This document shows positions 36,853 to 45,061 of a DNA stretch of 64,000 bases, piece by piece; position 1 is the first letter of the stretch; every line of letters begins with the position of its first letter. The notes under the pieces were generated by a model. That model was not told the origin of the DNA. It searched no databases and was given only the letters and a program-made list of their open reading frames with translations. Made by a program: the position numbers and the translations under genes. Source of the DNA: Leekyejoonella antrihumi (lineage in GTDB: Bacteria; Actinomycetota; Actinomycetes; Actinomycetales; Dermatophilaceae). Location of the stretch: NCBI RefSeq assembly GCF_007845645.1, contig NZ_VCQV01000004.1, positions 124,001 to 188,000 on the forward strand. Direction: 5' to 3'.

Positions 36853-36903
36853 CCCCACAAAGTTCTCCGCTCCTTCGTCGCTTCGATACTTTGCGGGGTC
36901 CCC
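36853..36903 (+). repeat. R2 palindromic repeat, copy c
   Basis: CCCCACAAAGT at the left and ACTTTGCGGGG at the right are compensating variants (A and T in place of G and C), so pairing is kept although the sequence changed. It starts four bases after the cysE stop. Confidence 0.8.
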
Positions 36904-36936
36904 GACCAGGCACACGGCATACCTCCGACGTACGGT

Positions 36937-36977
36937 AAAGGGGCGTTCACCGTCATGGTGAACGCCCCTTTTGTTTT
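36937..36977 (+). terminator. Rho-independent terminator after cysE (bidirectional candidate)
   Basis: GGGGCGTTCACC and GGTGAACGCCCC pair perfectly (12 bp) around GTCAT and are followed by TTTTGTTTTG. On the other strand AAAGG gives a short T run, so it may also end the HU transcript, whose stop is 15 bp away. Confidence 0.92.
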
Positions 36978-36991
36978 GTGCGGTGCTTGGA

Positions 36992-37270
36992 TCACTTGCC
37001 CTTGGCGGCGGCCTTCAGTTTGCTGCCGGCGGTGACCTTGGCTGCGTGGGCGGCCGGGATCTGCAGTTCCTCACCGGTCTGTGGGTTGCGGCCGGTGCGG
37101 GCTGCGCGCTCGACGCGCTCGATGGTCAGCAGGCCCGGAAGCTGGACCTTCTCACCACGACCAATGGCCTCAAGGATGACGTCGTTGAGGCCGGTGATGA
37201 CGGAGGTCGCGTCCTTGGCGCTGACGCCGGTGCGCTGTGCGATCGTGCTGGCGAGGTCAGTGCGGTTCAT
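36992..37270 (-). CDS. HU family DNA-binding protein
   Basis: A 92-residue nucleoid protein, short form without the Lys/Ala-rich tail of mycobacterial HupB. It begins MNRTDLASTIAQRTGVSAKD; the DNA-binding arm is near RTGRNPQTGEELQIPA, with the intercalating Pro in RNPQTGE. It binds and bends DNA without strict sequence preference. Single gene, ATG start, shared terminator with cysE. The 210 bp upstream hold its promoter and the end of the YtxH-like gene. Confidence 0.93.
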   Translation of the reverse strand: MNRTDLASTIAQRTGVSAKDATSVITGLNDVILEAIGRGEKVQLPGLLTIERVERAARTGRNPQTGEELQIPAAHAAKVTAGSKLKAAAKGK

Positions 37271-37480
37271 GAATGTCCTGTCTCGTGTTCATCGGTGTGG
37301 CCGAGTGCTGCCTCGGTCACCGGTTTTGAGTTGATGCTGGGCGTGGCCCAACTGAGCCAAGTTGACCACATTCACCCGCATTTTGGCGGGATCCCGCGGC
37401 GTTCTGCTCGACCTTACGGTAGACGCAGCAGGCCCAGAGGTCCAAGACGGGGCTGCTCGGCGCGTCTTGGAGCGATGCGA

Positions 37481-37855
37481 TCAGGCCCCGGCGCCTCCGG
37501 TGCCGAGGTCGGGATTGACCCCGTCGGGCCGCTGCCCGTCGGCATCAGCCGGGTCGCTGATGGAGCTCTGGACAACCGGGCCGCGGTTCTTGCCCGTGGC
37601 CGCGGAAAAGCCTGCAACTGCGGCGTTCTTTGCGGCCTCACCCGCTCCGCGGAGCGCGGCCTGGCCGGCGGCGGCGGCGACTTCGGGGCCCCGCTGCTTG
37701 ACCTGTTCGGTCGCGTTCGCGACGTGCTGCTGCACCGCAGGGTGCTGCCAGACCTTGCCGGCCTGCAGCTTGATCTGCTCGTACCGCTCTTTGCCGGCGC
37801 GGGCGCCGACGACGTATCCGGCGCCGAACCCGATGAGAAATGACAACTTGCCCAT
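37481..37855 (-). CDS. YtxH-like small membrane-associated protein
   Basis: A 124-residue protein starting MGKLSFLIGFGAGYVVGARAG, one glycine-rich hydrophobic helix, followed by GKERYEQIKLQAGKVWQHP and an amphipathic, Ala-rich region. This is the YtxH-type layout, often linked to general stress in other bacteria. The tail is hydrophilic and disordered (SISDPADADGQRPDG). GAGGAGATCC is the ribosome site. No partner gene is evident. Confidence 0.75.
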   Translation of the reverse strand: MGKLSFLIGFGAGYVVGARAGKERYEQIKLQAGKVWQHPAVQQHVANATEQVKQRGPEVAAAAGQAALRGAGEAAKNAAVAGFSAATGKNRGPVVQSSISDPADADGQRPDGVNPDLGTGGAGA

Positions 37856-37997
37856 GGAGGATCTCCTCTGTGTTGCGTTGTGCCGACCCTACCTGCCTGC
37901 CCGGGGTGTGGGCGGTGGGGCACGGTGCCCTTTGTGCGCCCAGAAGGCTTCGGCCGTAGGATGGCGCTGCACGGCTGGGCCAGGTCCCGGCGTGCGA

Positions 37998-38090
37998 GGA
38001 GGGCTCGCATAGTGGCCTAGTGCGGCGGTCTTGAAAACCGCTAAGTCGGTAACCCCGGCTTCGTGGGTTCGAATCCCACGCCCTCCGCCA
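37998..38090 (+). tRNA. tRNA-Ser (anticodon UGA)
   Basis: A class II tRNA with long variable arm. Acceptor GGAGGGC pairs with GCCCTCC, anticodon stem GCGGT/ACCGC encloses CTTGAAA (anticodon TGA), and the T-arm is GTGGGTTCGAATCCCAC. The 3' GCCA is encoded. An R1 repeat begins 50 bp downstream. Confidence 0.96.
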
Positions 38091-38139
38091 CGATTCGCCA
38101 CATCCGTCGCCCCGCGCCCGCCGGGCCGCGCCCGGGCGC

Positions 38140-38220
38140 CCGCCGGGTGGAGCAGATAACCGCCGAGTGGAGGGCACGTTTGTGCTCCACTCGAGCCGTG
38201 AGTACTCCACTCGAGGGTGG
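38140..38220 (+). repeat. R1 nested palindromic repeat, copy B
   Basis: Outer arms CCGCCGGGTGGAG and CTCCACTCGAGGGTGG, inner arms CCGCCGAGTGGAGGGCAC and GTGCTCCACTCGAG. It has the same layout as copies A and C but more diverged outer ends. It lies between tRNA-Ser and the sulfite reductase leader. Confidence 0.8.
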
Positions 38221-38305
38221 CGCCTGGCCGCCCATGAACCCGGGGCCGCTCTCTGCAGGTGAGACGGTCTGTCGTCATCCATAACGCCCTGCTATGTTAT
38301 CGATC

Positions 38306-38380
38306 ATGATTTGTTCGCGCAGTGTCGGCCGGGTAGCGGCGATGATCCCGATGCTGTGTGACTGTCGGACGCTCGCCTAG
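38306..38380 (+). CDS. candidate Cys-containing leader peptide of the sulfite reductase gene (24 aa)
   Basis: An ORF reading MICSRSVGRVAAMIPMLCDC and ending RTLA, with three Cys in 24 codons. TATGTT (38293-38298) lies seven bases before its ATG with no ribosome site, which fits a leaderless transcript. Leaderless Cys-rich upstream ORFs are known in mycobacteria to attenuate cysteine-synthesis genes when cysteine is plentiful; the same is inferred. It ends 130 bp before the sulfite reductase start; GTGCTCGGCCACGGCAC is a possible hairpin in between. Confidence 0.55.
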   Translation: MICSRSVGRVAAMIPMLCDCRTLA

Positions 38381-38510
38381 ACCGCGAAACGAGTCCGTGC
38401 TCGGCCACGGCACTCGGCGTGCCTCCCGCAATGGCGGGACCGCGTCAGGCGACGACCCGTTCGAGGCGCCCTCGCCACCCGCATCCGCGAACCCACCGCA
38501 CGGAGGAACC

Positions 38511-40448
38511 ATGACCGCAACGACCACTCGGACCCGGCGCTCGCGCGCCGATCGGCCGGCGCCGGACTGGGAGCTGGTCTACAAGCGCAACTACATCGAG
38601 CGGATGAAGCGGGACCGGCCGCCGCTGGACGTGCGGGATGAGCTGCCCGAGCTGATCGCGCGTGGCTACGAGGACATCCCCGAGGAGGACATCGTCCGCC
38701 TCTACTGGTGGGCCCTCGCCCATGACAAGCCCAAAATGGGCACCTTCATGGTGCGGGTCAAGGTCGCCGGTGGGTTGGTGACCGCCGACCAGGTCCGGGC
38801 GCTGGCCAGGATCGCTCGGACGTATGGCCGGGACGAGGCGGAGCTCACCACCCGCCAGGGCATTCAGCTGCACTGGGTGGAGCTCGCGCAGCTGCCCGCG
38901 GTGATGGCCGACATCGAGGCGGCCGGGCTGACCACCAACGGTGGCGAGGGCGATACCGTCCGCAACATCACCGGTTGCCCGGTGACAGGTCTGACCCACG
39001 ACGAGGCGTTCGACGTGACGCCGGTGATCCGTGAGGTCGCCGAGCACTTCTACGGCAACGCGGAGTTCTCCAACCTGCCGCGCAAGCACAAGTACACGAT
39101 CTCGGCCTGCACGGCGCAGTGCAATGCGCCGGAGATCTCCGACGTCGCGCTGATCGCGGTCGAGCAGGGCGGCCGGGAGGGCTTCACGCTGCGGATCGGC
39201 GGTGGGATGACCAATACGCCGCGCATCTCGCGGGACATCGGAGTGTTCATCCCGCGCGCCGACGTCATCGAGGTCCTCGAGGCAGTGACCAACGCCTGGC
39301 AGCGGGACCTGCGCTACCGCATCTCACGGGCCAAGGCGCGGATCAAGTTCATGATGGACGACTACGGGCCAGAAGGGATGCGGGCCAAGATCGAGGAGAC
39401 GCTGGGCAGGCCGCTCGAGGACGGTGCGGCTCCCGAGCCCAAGGTCGATGCCGACCATCTCGGTGTGCACGAGCAAGGACAGCCGGGTCTGGTGTATGTC
39501 GGTGTCCCCGTTCCCTCCGGACGCGTCACCGGGACAAAGTTGGAAGTGCTCGCCGATCTGGCGGAGAGCTACGGCGGCGATGTGCGCCTTACCCGCCAGC
39601 AGAACTTCATCCTCGGAAACGTACCGGCCTCGAGGGTCGACGAAGTCAAGGCGGTGCTGCGGGACATCGGTTTCGACCTGGACCGTGGTCGCGCGTTCGG
39701 ACGCTCGCTGGCCTGCACGAGCCACCGCTTTTGCAACTACTCGGTGGCGGAGACCAAGGGCAAGCTCGAGGAGATGCTCGATGAGCTGACGGCACACTAC
39801 GGGGCCGAGGAGATCGGGGACCTGGCCGTCCACGTCGACGGATGCCCGCACGCGTGTGCCCAGCACTGGGTCGGCGAGATCGGGCTGCAGGGCACGACGA
39901 CCCGCGTCGAGGGCTCCGACGAGCGGGTCGAGGCCTACGACCTGACCGTAGGAGGAGGCCTCGGCACCCGGAGCGCGATCGGCAGGCGGCTGCTGCGGCG
40001 CGTGCCGACCACCGAGATCAACGGCGTGATGGACCGGTTGGTCGGTTCCTGGCTGGACGAGCGAAACCGGCGCGGCGACATCGACTTCACCCTCGGAGAC
40101 TTCTGCAATGCGCGCACCGACGAGCACCTGATCGCCATTGCGAACAACGCCGAGGTCACGGCAGCTCGGCCCGACACCAGTGTGGCAGTGCGAGTTCCCG
40201 GCCCGTTGTTGTCGCTCGTCGGCGGCGAGGACCGGGTAGAGGTGCAGGCGGCCACCGTCGGCGAGGCGGTGGAGGCGGTTGCCGACCGGTTCCCCGAGTT
40301 CCGCGCCACCGTGCTGCCGGGCGGCACAGTCGATCGCGCGTTCCTGGTCGCCATCGGCGACGAGGACGTCCGAGGACTCGAGGGCATGGCGACCCCCGTC
40401 CAGCCCGGCACGGACATCCTCATCATCGCAGCCCTGTCCGGAGGATGA
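38511..40448 (+). CDS. ferredoxin-type sulfite (nitrite/sulfite) reductase with C-terminal ubiquitin-like (MoaD/ThiS) domain
   Basis: A 645-residue siroheme/4Fe-4S enzyme reducing sulfite to sulfide. Visible are LTTRQGIQLHWVEL, NGGEGDTVRNITGCPVTG, FSNLPRKHKYTISAC and LTRQQNFILGNVP. The Cys ligands of the siroheme-Fe-S centre appear as SLACTSHRFCNYS and HVDGCPHACAQHW. The last about 88 residues (from VAVRVPGPLLSLVGG) are extra compared with 560-residue homologues such as SirA, look like a beta-grasp MoaD/ThiS fold (VEVQAATVGEAVEAVADRFP, VQPGTDILIIAALSGG) and end in Gly-Gly. GGAGGAACC precedes ATG 38511. It is first in a line with cysH. Confidence 0.93.
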   Translation: MTATTTRTRRSRADRPAPDWELVYKRNYIERMKRDRPPLDVRDELPELIARGYEDIPEEDIVRLYWWALAHDKPKMGTFMVRVKVAGGLVTADQVRALARIARTYGRDEAELTTRQGIQLHWVELAQLPAVMADIEAAGLTTNGGEGDTVRNITGCPVTGLTHDEAFDVTPVIREVAEHFYGNAEFSNLPRKHKYTISACTAQCNAPEISDVALIAVEQGGREGFTLRIGGGMTNTPRISRDIGVFIPRADVIEVLEAVTNAWQRDLRYRISRAKARIKFMMDDYGPEGMRAKIEETLGRPLEDGAAPEPKVDADHLGVHEQGQPGLVYVGVPVPSGRVTGTKLEVLADLAESYGGDVRLTRQQNFILGNVPASRVDEVKAVLRDIGFDLDRGRAFGRSLACTSHRFCNYSVAETKGKLEEMLDELTAHYGAEEIGDLAVHVDGCPHACAQHWVGEIGLQGTTTRVEGSDERVEAYDLTVGGGLGTRSAIGRRLLRRVPTTEINGVMDRLVGSWLDERNRRGDIDFTLGDFCNARTDEHLIAIANNAEVTAARPDTSVAVRVPGPLLSLVGGEDRVEVQAATVGEAVEAVADRFPEFRATVLPGGTVDRAFLVAIGDEDVRGLEGMATPVQPGTDILIIAALSGG

Positions 40449-40451
40449 CCA

Positions 40452-40545
40452 CCCCACGAAGTTCTCCGCTCGTCACCCGCTGGCTGAAGCCAGCGTGCCA
40501 GGGGGAGATACCCCCAAGCTCGCTCCGATACTTCGCGGGTACCCC
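40452..40545 (+). repeat. R2 palindromic repeat, copy d, with inserted hairpins
   Basis: Outer ends CCCCACGAAGT and ACTTCGCGGGTACCCC enclose two extra hairpins, CGCTGGC-TGAA-GCCAGCG and GGGGGAGATACCCCC, making it about 40 bp longer than the simple copies. It fills most of the gap between the sulfite reductase and cysH. Confidence 0.8.
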
Positions 40546-40593
40546 GAGGCAAAACTTCAGCCTGACCTTCCGAAAAGACCTAGAGGAGTGCAC

Positions 40594-41421
40594 ATGACAC
40601 AGTTGGACCTCGCCCCGCAGACGGCGGACGGCCGAGTCGTCTTCGATGATCTCGAGATCGGCGAGATCGCCGTGGACCTGGACGACCAGGAGCCCGAGGA
40701 CGTCATCGAGTGGGCGCTCGAGACGTTCGGCGACCGCATTGCCATCGTGACGGCCCTGCAGGAGGACGGGATGGCCGTGCTCGACATGGCGGTCCGGATC
40801 AAGCCCGACGTCCGCGTCATCACGGTCGACACCGGCCGGCTCCCGCAGGAGACCTACCAGTTCATCGAGGAGGTGCGCGCCCACTACCCGAAGACCCAGT
40901 GGGACGTGCTGTTCCCCGAGGCGGCGGAGGTGGAGTCGATGGTTGCCCGCCGCGGCGTGAACCTCTTCCAGAACTCGGTCGAGGAGCGGATGCTCTGCTG
41001 CCAGATCCGCAAGGTGCGTCCGCTCGTCAAGTCACTTCAGGGCCTCGACGGCTGGTTCACCGGCCTGCGCCGCGACCAGTGGGCATCCCGTGCCGCCATC
41101 AAGAAGGTGGAGCTGGACCACGACCACGAGGGCATCGTGAAGGTCAACGCCCTTGCGGACTGGGAGGGTGACGAGGTCAAGGCCTACATCGAGGAGAACG
41201 GGGTCCCCGTCCACCCGCTCTACGCGAAGGGCTACACCAGCTTCGGCTGCGCCCCCTGCACGCGCGCGATAGAGCCCGGGGAGAACGAGCGCGCCGGCCG
41301 CTGGTGGTGGGAGACCGGTGCGCCCAAGGAGTGCGGCATTCACTGCCCGATCGAGACCGGGAGCTTCGAGCACGAGGCCGAGGCGATCTTTGCCGAGGCC
41401 GAGCGCAAGTCCGGCCACTGA
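40594..41421 (+). CDS. cysH: phosphoadenylyl-sulfate/adenylyl-sulfate reductase
   Basis: A 275-residue enzyme that reduces activated sulfate to sulfite. Besides the catalytic Cys in PKECGIHCP, it has the two Cys pairs of the iron-sulfur APS reductases: C135/C136 (MLCCQIRKV) and C219/C222 (FGCAPCTRAI). These favour APS over PAPS as substrate. VDTGRLPQETYQF and FTGLRRDQWASR are nucleotide-contact segments. GAGGAG lies upstream of ATG 40594. It supplies sulfite to the preceding gene's product; no cysDN is in the window. Confidence 0.94.
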   Translation: MTQLDLAPQTADGRVVFDDLEIGEIAVDLDDQEPEDVIEWALETFGDRIAIVTALQEDGMAVLDMAVRIKPDVRVITVDTGRLPQETYQFIEEVRAHYPKTQWDVLFPEAAEVESMVARRGVNLFQNSVEERMLCCQIRKVRPLVKSLQGLDGWFTGLRRDQWASRAAIKKVELDHDHEGIVKVNALADWEGDEVKAYIEENGVPVHPLYAKGYTSFGCAPCTRAIEPGENERAGRWWWETGAPKECGIHCPIETGSFEHEAEAIFAEAERKSGH

Positions 41422-41882
41422 TGACCGCGGAGCCCTTCCGGCTGTCCGAGGACGAGGCGGTCGCCATCGCCGAGGTGGCGACCGCCTTTGCCGCCGTGCT
41501 GCCCGCCGAGCGTCGGGGGCCGTATGACGAGCTGGTCAGCGCGGCGGCCGATGGTGGCGTCGATCCCGCACTGCTGCCCGAGCTGGAGCGGGTCTGCGCG
41601 CTCGCCCTCGAGACCGGGCGGGCCCGGCAGCTCGGCAAGGCCGAGACGGAGCGTCTGGTGAACGCCGTCTACCGTCGCACTCCAGGGGGACAAGCGCTCA
41701 CCACCGAGGCTGCCGACGTCAACCGGGTGCTGGCCGCGCTCGCCGGCAAGACACTGCAGCAAGCGAGGATCACCGCCCGGATGCCCGGCCGCTACCAGCT
41801 GGACGTCATCGTCGACGGCATCGACCTCGCGATCTCGATCGAACCGGACGGCCTTGAGGTCCGTAGCCTGCAGACCGGCTGA
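41421..41882 (+). CDS. hypothetical protein (153 aa) coupled to cysH
   Basis: Not recognised. The N-terminal half is helical and acidic (LSEDEAVAIAEVATAFAAVL); the C-terminal third looks like a beta-sheet (KTLQQARITARMPGRYQLDV followed by IVDGIDLAISIEPDGLEV). No Cys, no membrane segment. The start overlaps the cysH stop (TGATG), so it is translated with cysH and may serve sulfate reduction, but this rests on position only. Confidence 0.7.
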   Translation: MTAEPFRLSEDEAVAIAEVATAFAAVLPAERRGPYDELVSAAADGGVDPALLPELERVCALALETGRARQLGKAETERLVNAVYRRTPGGQALTTEAADVNRVLAALAGKTLQQARITARMPGRYQLDVIVDGIDLAISIEPDGLEVRSLQTG

Positions 41883-41973
41883 CGGCACAGGCGGAGATCG
41901 CCTCCGGTCGGACCCTTGCGGCAGAGCTGCCACCCGACCGACCGCCCTGCCGCGGTCTATCCGCTCGTGAGGT

Positions 41974-42582
41974 ATGACTGGGTCCGTGCGGGTAGGCAAC
42001 CTCAGAGGGCGGTGGGCTCGGTTCGTCACGGAATCGATGGCGCCGGTTGTGCTGATCAGCGTCGTGACTTTCGTGGTTGCAATCCACGCCGCAGGGATAC
42101 AGCGGGGCCTGCTGATGGGGTTCGTGATGACACTGTGCGCCGCCGTGCTGCCGTACGGGCTCCTACAGATCGGGATACGCCGAGGAATCTGGAGCGACCG
42201 GCACATGTCCCGACGGGATCAGCGACCGGCCGTGCTGGCGATCGGACTGGCCTCGAACCTGTTGGGGCTGCTGGTATTGCTGGCTCTCGGTGCTCCACGG
42301 AGCCTCTTCGCGTTGGTAGCGGGAATCTGCGTCGCAGTCGCGGTCTGCCTCGGGGTGACGCTCTGGTGGAAGATCTCGATCCACACGGCCTGCGCCGGCG
42401 GCGTGGTTGCGGCCCTTACTGTGCTGGTGAGCGCGTGGTCGATCTTCCTGAATCCGCTGGTTGTGCTCGTCGGGTGGTCCCGGGTCACGCTGCGCGATCA
42501 CACGGCGCTCCAGGTCATCGTTGGGGGCGTTGTGGGCTACGCCGTCGGCGTCGCGGTCACCTCGGTCGGCATGGTGATCTGA
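41974..42582 (+). CDS. PAP2-like membrane phosphatase
   Basis: A 202-residue membrane protein with about six helices. Shortened PAP2 motifs appear: LWWKISIHTACAGG (lysine and the middle His) and VLVGWSRVTLRDHTALQVIVG (SR...H as in motif 3). This fits actinobacterial undecaprenyl- or lipid-phosphate phosphatases; motif 1 is weak, so activity is not certain. Single gene between cysH and csp groups. Confidence 0.7.
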   Translation: MTGSVRVGNLRGRWARFVTESMAPVVLISVVTFVVAIHAAGIQRGLLMGFVMTLCAAVLPYGLLQIGIRRGIWSDRHMSRRDQRPAVLAIGLASNLLGLLVLLALGAPRSLFALVAGICVAVAVCLGVTLWWKISIHTACAGGVVAALTVLVSAWSIFLNPLVVLVGWSRVTLRDHTALQVIVGGVVGYAVGVAVTSVGMVI

Positions 42583-42779
42583 GCAGGCCACCGTCGGTGG
42601 TGTCCGTGCTACCGTCGGCCCTGGTTGCAGTTGCAGTTCCTCGCTGGATGGCGAAGTTGCCCGCACAGGTGCGGGCGCTTCGGGTATGAACCTGGTTCAC
42701 CTGTTTGGGGGAGGCCTCCGCAGCCTTGGCCTCGCAAGACGTGAGGCTCAACGCCGCAAAGAGATTGAGAGTTACCCCC

Positions 42780-42983
42780 ATGGCACAGGGAACCGTGAAG
42801 TGGTTCAACGGCGAGAAGGGCTTCGGCTTCATTGCGCAGGACGGCGGCGGCCCGGACGTGTTCGTCCACTACTCCGCCATCCAGTCGCAGGGCTACCGCA
42901 GCCTGGACGAGGCGCAGCGCGTCGAGTTCGAGATCACCCAGGGAGACAAGGGCCCGCAGGCGACGAACGTCATGCCGGTCTGA
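42780..42983 (+). CDS. cspA: cold-shock protein
   Basis: A 67-residue OB-fold RNA/DNA chaperone. It has [17 protein letters not shown] (RNP1) and [10 protein letters not shown] (RNP2) and the usual length. It is preceded by about 190 bp without a gene that contains a CCCGCAC-AG-GTGCGGG hairpin, consistent with the long structured leaders of csp mRNAs. Followed by a terminator. Confidence 0.95.
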   Translation: MAQGTVKWFNGEKGFGFIAQDGGGPDVFVHYSAIQSQGYRSLDEAQRVEFEITQGDKGPQATNVMPV

Positions 42984-43025
42984 TCAACCCTTGATGGTGA
43001 TCGCCTGAGCGATGACCGGCATCGG

Positions 43026-43058
43026 GCCCCGACGCCGAGAGGCGCCGGGGCTTCTTGT
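43026..43058 (+). terminator. Rho-independent terminator after cspA
   Basis: GCCCCGACGCC and GGCGCCGGGGC form an 11-bp stem with one mismatch and a GAGA tetraloop, followed by TTCTTGT, 43 bp after the stop. Confidence 0.85.
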
Positions 43059-43095
43059 CTGCCGAGACCGTGCTGCCCGGGCTGCTACCCGCGGG

Positions 43096-45012
43096 CTACG
43101 ACTCGTTGGCGAGCGTCGTGAAGAAGTCCTTCACGACCGGTGCCGCGACGGTGCCGCCGCCCTGGCCGGACGGCACCTTGACGACCAGCGCACAGAAGGC
43201 GATGTTGCCCTGCCAGCCGGCGAGCCAGGCGTGCGAGGCATCCTGACCGTTGTCGATGAACTCGGCCGTGCCGGTCTTGGCGAAGATCGGGCCGCCCGGG
43301 GTGTTCTGCATGATGGTGGCGGTGCCGTTGGGGTCGGTGACCGGCAGGCGCATGAGCTGCTTCATCTGCGCGTCGACCTCGGCATTCAACGGTTTCGGGG
43401 TGCGGCTGCCAGGCTGCTTGGGGGAGGTCACGAGAGCCGGAGGAATGTAGGACCCGCGAGCGAGCGAGCTGGCCGCCACGGCCAGCGCGAGCGGGGACAC
43501 CTGCGTCCTGCCCTGCCCGAAGGCGCTCACGGCCTTCTCAGTCGCGTCCTTGGCGACCGGAATGCTGCCGTCGTAGGCGCCCGTGTATCCCAGCTGCTTG
43601 GCCCAGTTCGCACCGATACCAAGTGCTTTCGCCCCATTGGTGAGGTCCGAGTCGTCCAGGTCCTTCGAGGCATTGACGAAGGCCGTGTTGCACGAGACGG
43701 CGAAGTCCTTGCTGAACGGCGGGTTCGGGAAGCTCTCACCCTCGAAGTTGCGGATCAGCTGCCCACCACCGCTGACCTCCACCGGACAGTTCACCTTCTC
43801 GCTGGGGCTGTGCCCCTTGGACAGCCAGGTGTAGGCCGTGGCCATCTTGAGCGTCGACCCCGGGGCGAACTGGCCGGTGATGGCGCGTTCCATCCCGTAG
43901 CTCGGCCCGTTCGCCACAGCGAGCACGCCGCCGGTCTTGATGTTGATGGCGACCAGGGCCGACGCCTGCCCCTTGAGCGTGCCTACGGCCTTCTCGGCGG
44001 CCGCCTGGATAGTGGGGTCGAGGGTGGTCTGCACGGTCGTGCCGTTCTGCGCCGCCTTCGTGAAGAGCGGGTCGGACGGGTGGGACTTGCCGGCGATGGT
44101 GAAGCCGGGCTTGGGCGCCAGCGTCTTCTCGTACTGTGCCTGCAGTCCGGAGATGCCGACGTACATGCCCGCGTGGTAGTACTTCGGGTCCTGCTTGATC
44201 ATCTGCGCGGTCACCGGCCCGACGCTGCCGAGGATCGGCTGCCCGAAGGTCCGTGTCTGTGCCAGTGGCTGCTGCCTCTTTTGGGTGAGCACACCCGCCA
44301 GGGCGTCGAGGGCCGACTTGCGCGCGTCGTAGTCGGCGGCTCGGTAGGTGATCACCGGGATGGTCGCCTGCGAGTGGGACCGCTGGGCCGCCGTGAGCTC
44401 GCCGACGAGCCCGGTCACGCTGGTGATCTGCTGCAGCTGTTGGACCGACGCCGTTGTTGCGGTGACCGGGTTGATCACGACGTCGTAGACGGTCTGATTG
44501 GCCATGATGTCTGCGCCGCCGCTACCGGTGATCGCACCTCGGTTGCCGCTGTCGGTGGTGACGACGAAGGCGTCGTTCTTGGCGAGCTTGGGATGCCACA
44601 GTGAGCGGTCGGGCACCTGGATGCTCCACCCGGAGGTGTGCTTGACCAGGTTGATCGGGTCGGTCCAGGAGAACTTCTGGCCACCGCTCATCGTCCAGGC
44701 GACCTTGATGTCCGCGGTGGCCATGCTCCCACGGCGTACCACATCGGTGGCCTTCGCCGTGACCGGACCCGCACCGAGGGCCGCCGTCGTGGTCTTGAAG
44801 TTGGCGGCCGCCGCCGCGGGGGTGGTCCCCGCATACTTCGCCCGGTCGAGATGCCCGCTGCTCCAGGCCTTGGCGAAGGTCGTCGCCGCGGCCGTCGCGG
44901 CGTTCGTCGCCTTCTGGTCGTCCAGATGCCCCTTCCACAGCACTCCGCCGCCGACACCGGCCGCAATGACGATGCCCGCCGTGGTCCCGGCAAGCACGCT
45001 GCGTCGACTCAT
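43096..45012 (-). CDS. penicillin-binding protein, class B transpeptidase with NTF2-like domain
   Basis: A 638-residue membrane-anchored cell-wall transpeptidase. A single N-terminal helix (TTAGIVIAAGVGGGVLW) is followed by an NTF2-like MecA_N domain, a PBP dimerisation domain and the transpeptidase. Active-site motifs are GSTLK (STxK), SCN in AVSCNTAF and KTG in IFAKTGTAEF. It resembles mycobacterial Rv2864c-like PBPs. It cross-links peptidoglycan and is the target of beta-lactams. It follows the LCP gene by 49 bp, likely one operon for wall assembly. Confidence 0.93.
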   Translation of the reverse strand: MSRRSVLAGTTAGIVIAAGVGGGVLWKGHLDDQKATNAATAAATTFAKAWSSGHLDRAKYAGTTPAAAAANFKTTTAALGAGPVTAKATDVVRRGSMATADIKVAWTMSGGQKFSWTDPINLVKHTSGWSIQVPDRSLWHPKLAKNDAFVVTTDSGNRGAITGSGGADIMANQTVYDVVINPVTATTASVQQLQQITSVTGLVGELTAAQRSHSQATIPVITYRAADYDARKSALDALAGVLTQKRQQPLAQTRTFGQPILGSVGPVTAQMIKQDPKYYHAGMYVGISGLQAQYEKTLAPKPGFTIAGKSHPSDPLFTKAAQNGTTVQTTLDPTIQAAAEKAVGTLKGQASALVAINIKTGGVLAVANGPSYGMERAITGQFAPGSTLKMATAYTWLSKGHSPSEKVNCPVEVSGGGQLIRNFEGESFPNPPFSKDFAVSCNTAFVNASKDLDDSDLTNGAKALGIGANWAKQLGYTGAYDGSIPVAKDATEKAVSAFGQGRTQVSPLALAVAASSLARGSYIPPALVTSPKQPGSRTPKPLNAEVDAQMKQLMRLPVTDPNGTATIMQNTPGGPIFAKTGTAEFIDNGQDASHAWLAGWQGNIAFCALVVKVPSGQGGGTVAAPVVKDFFTTLANES

Positions 45013-45061
45013 CTGTCATCCCCACTGAGTAGTTGAGCTGGTCGGATGTGCCCGCGAGACC

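Noticed and set aside
42583-42779. Upstream extension of the cold-shock gene
   Set aside because: The added codons are not like the family; the region fits a structured csp mRNA leader.
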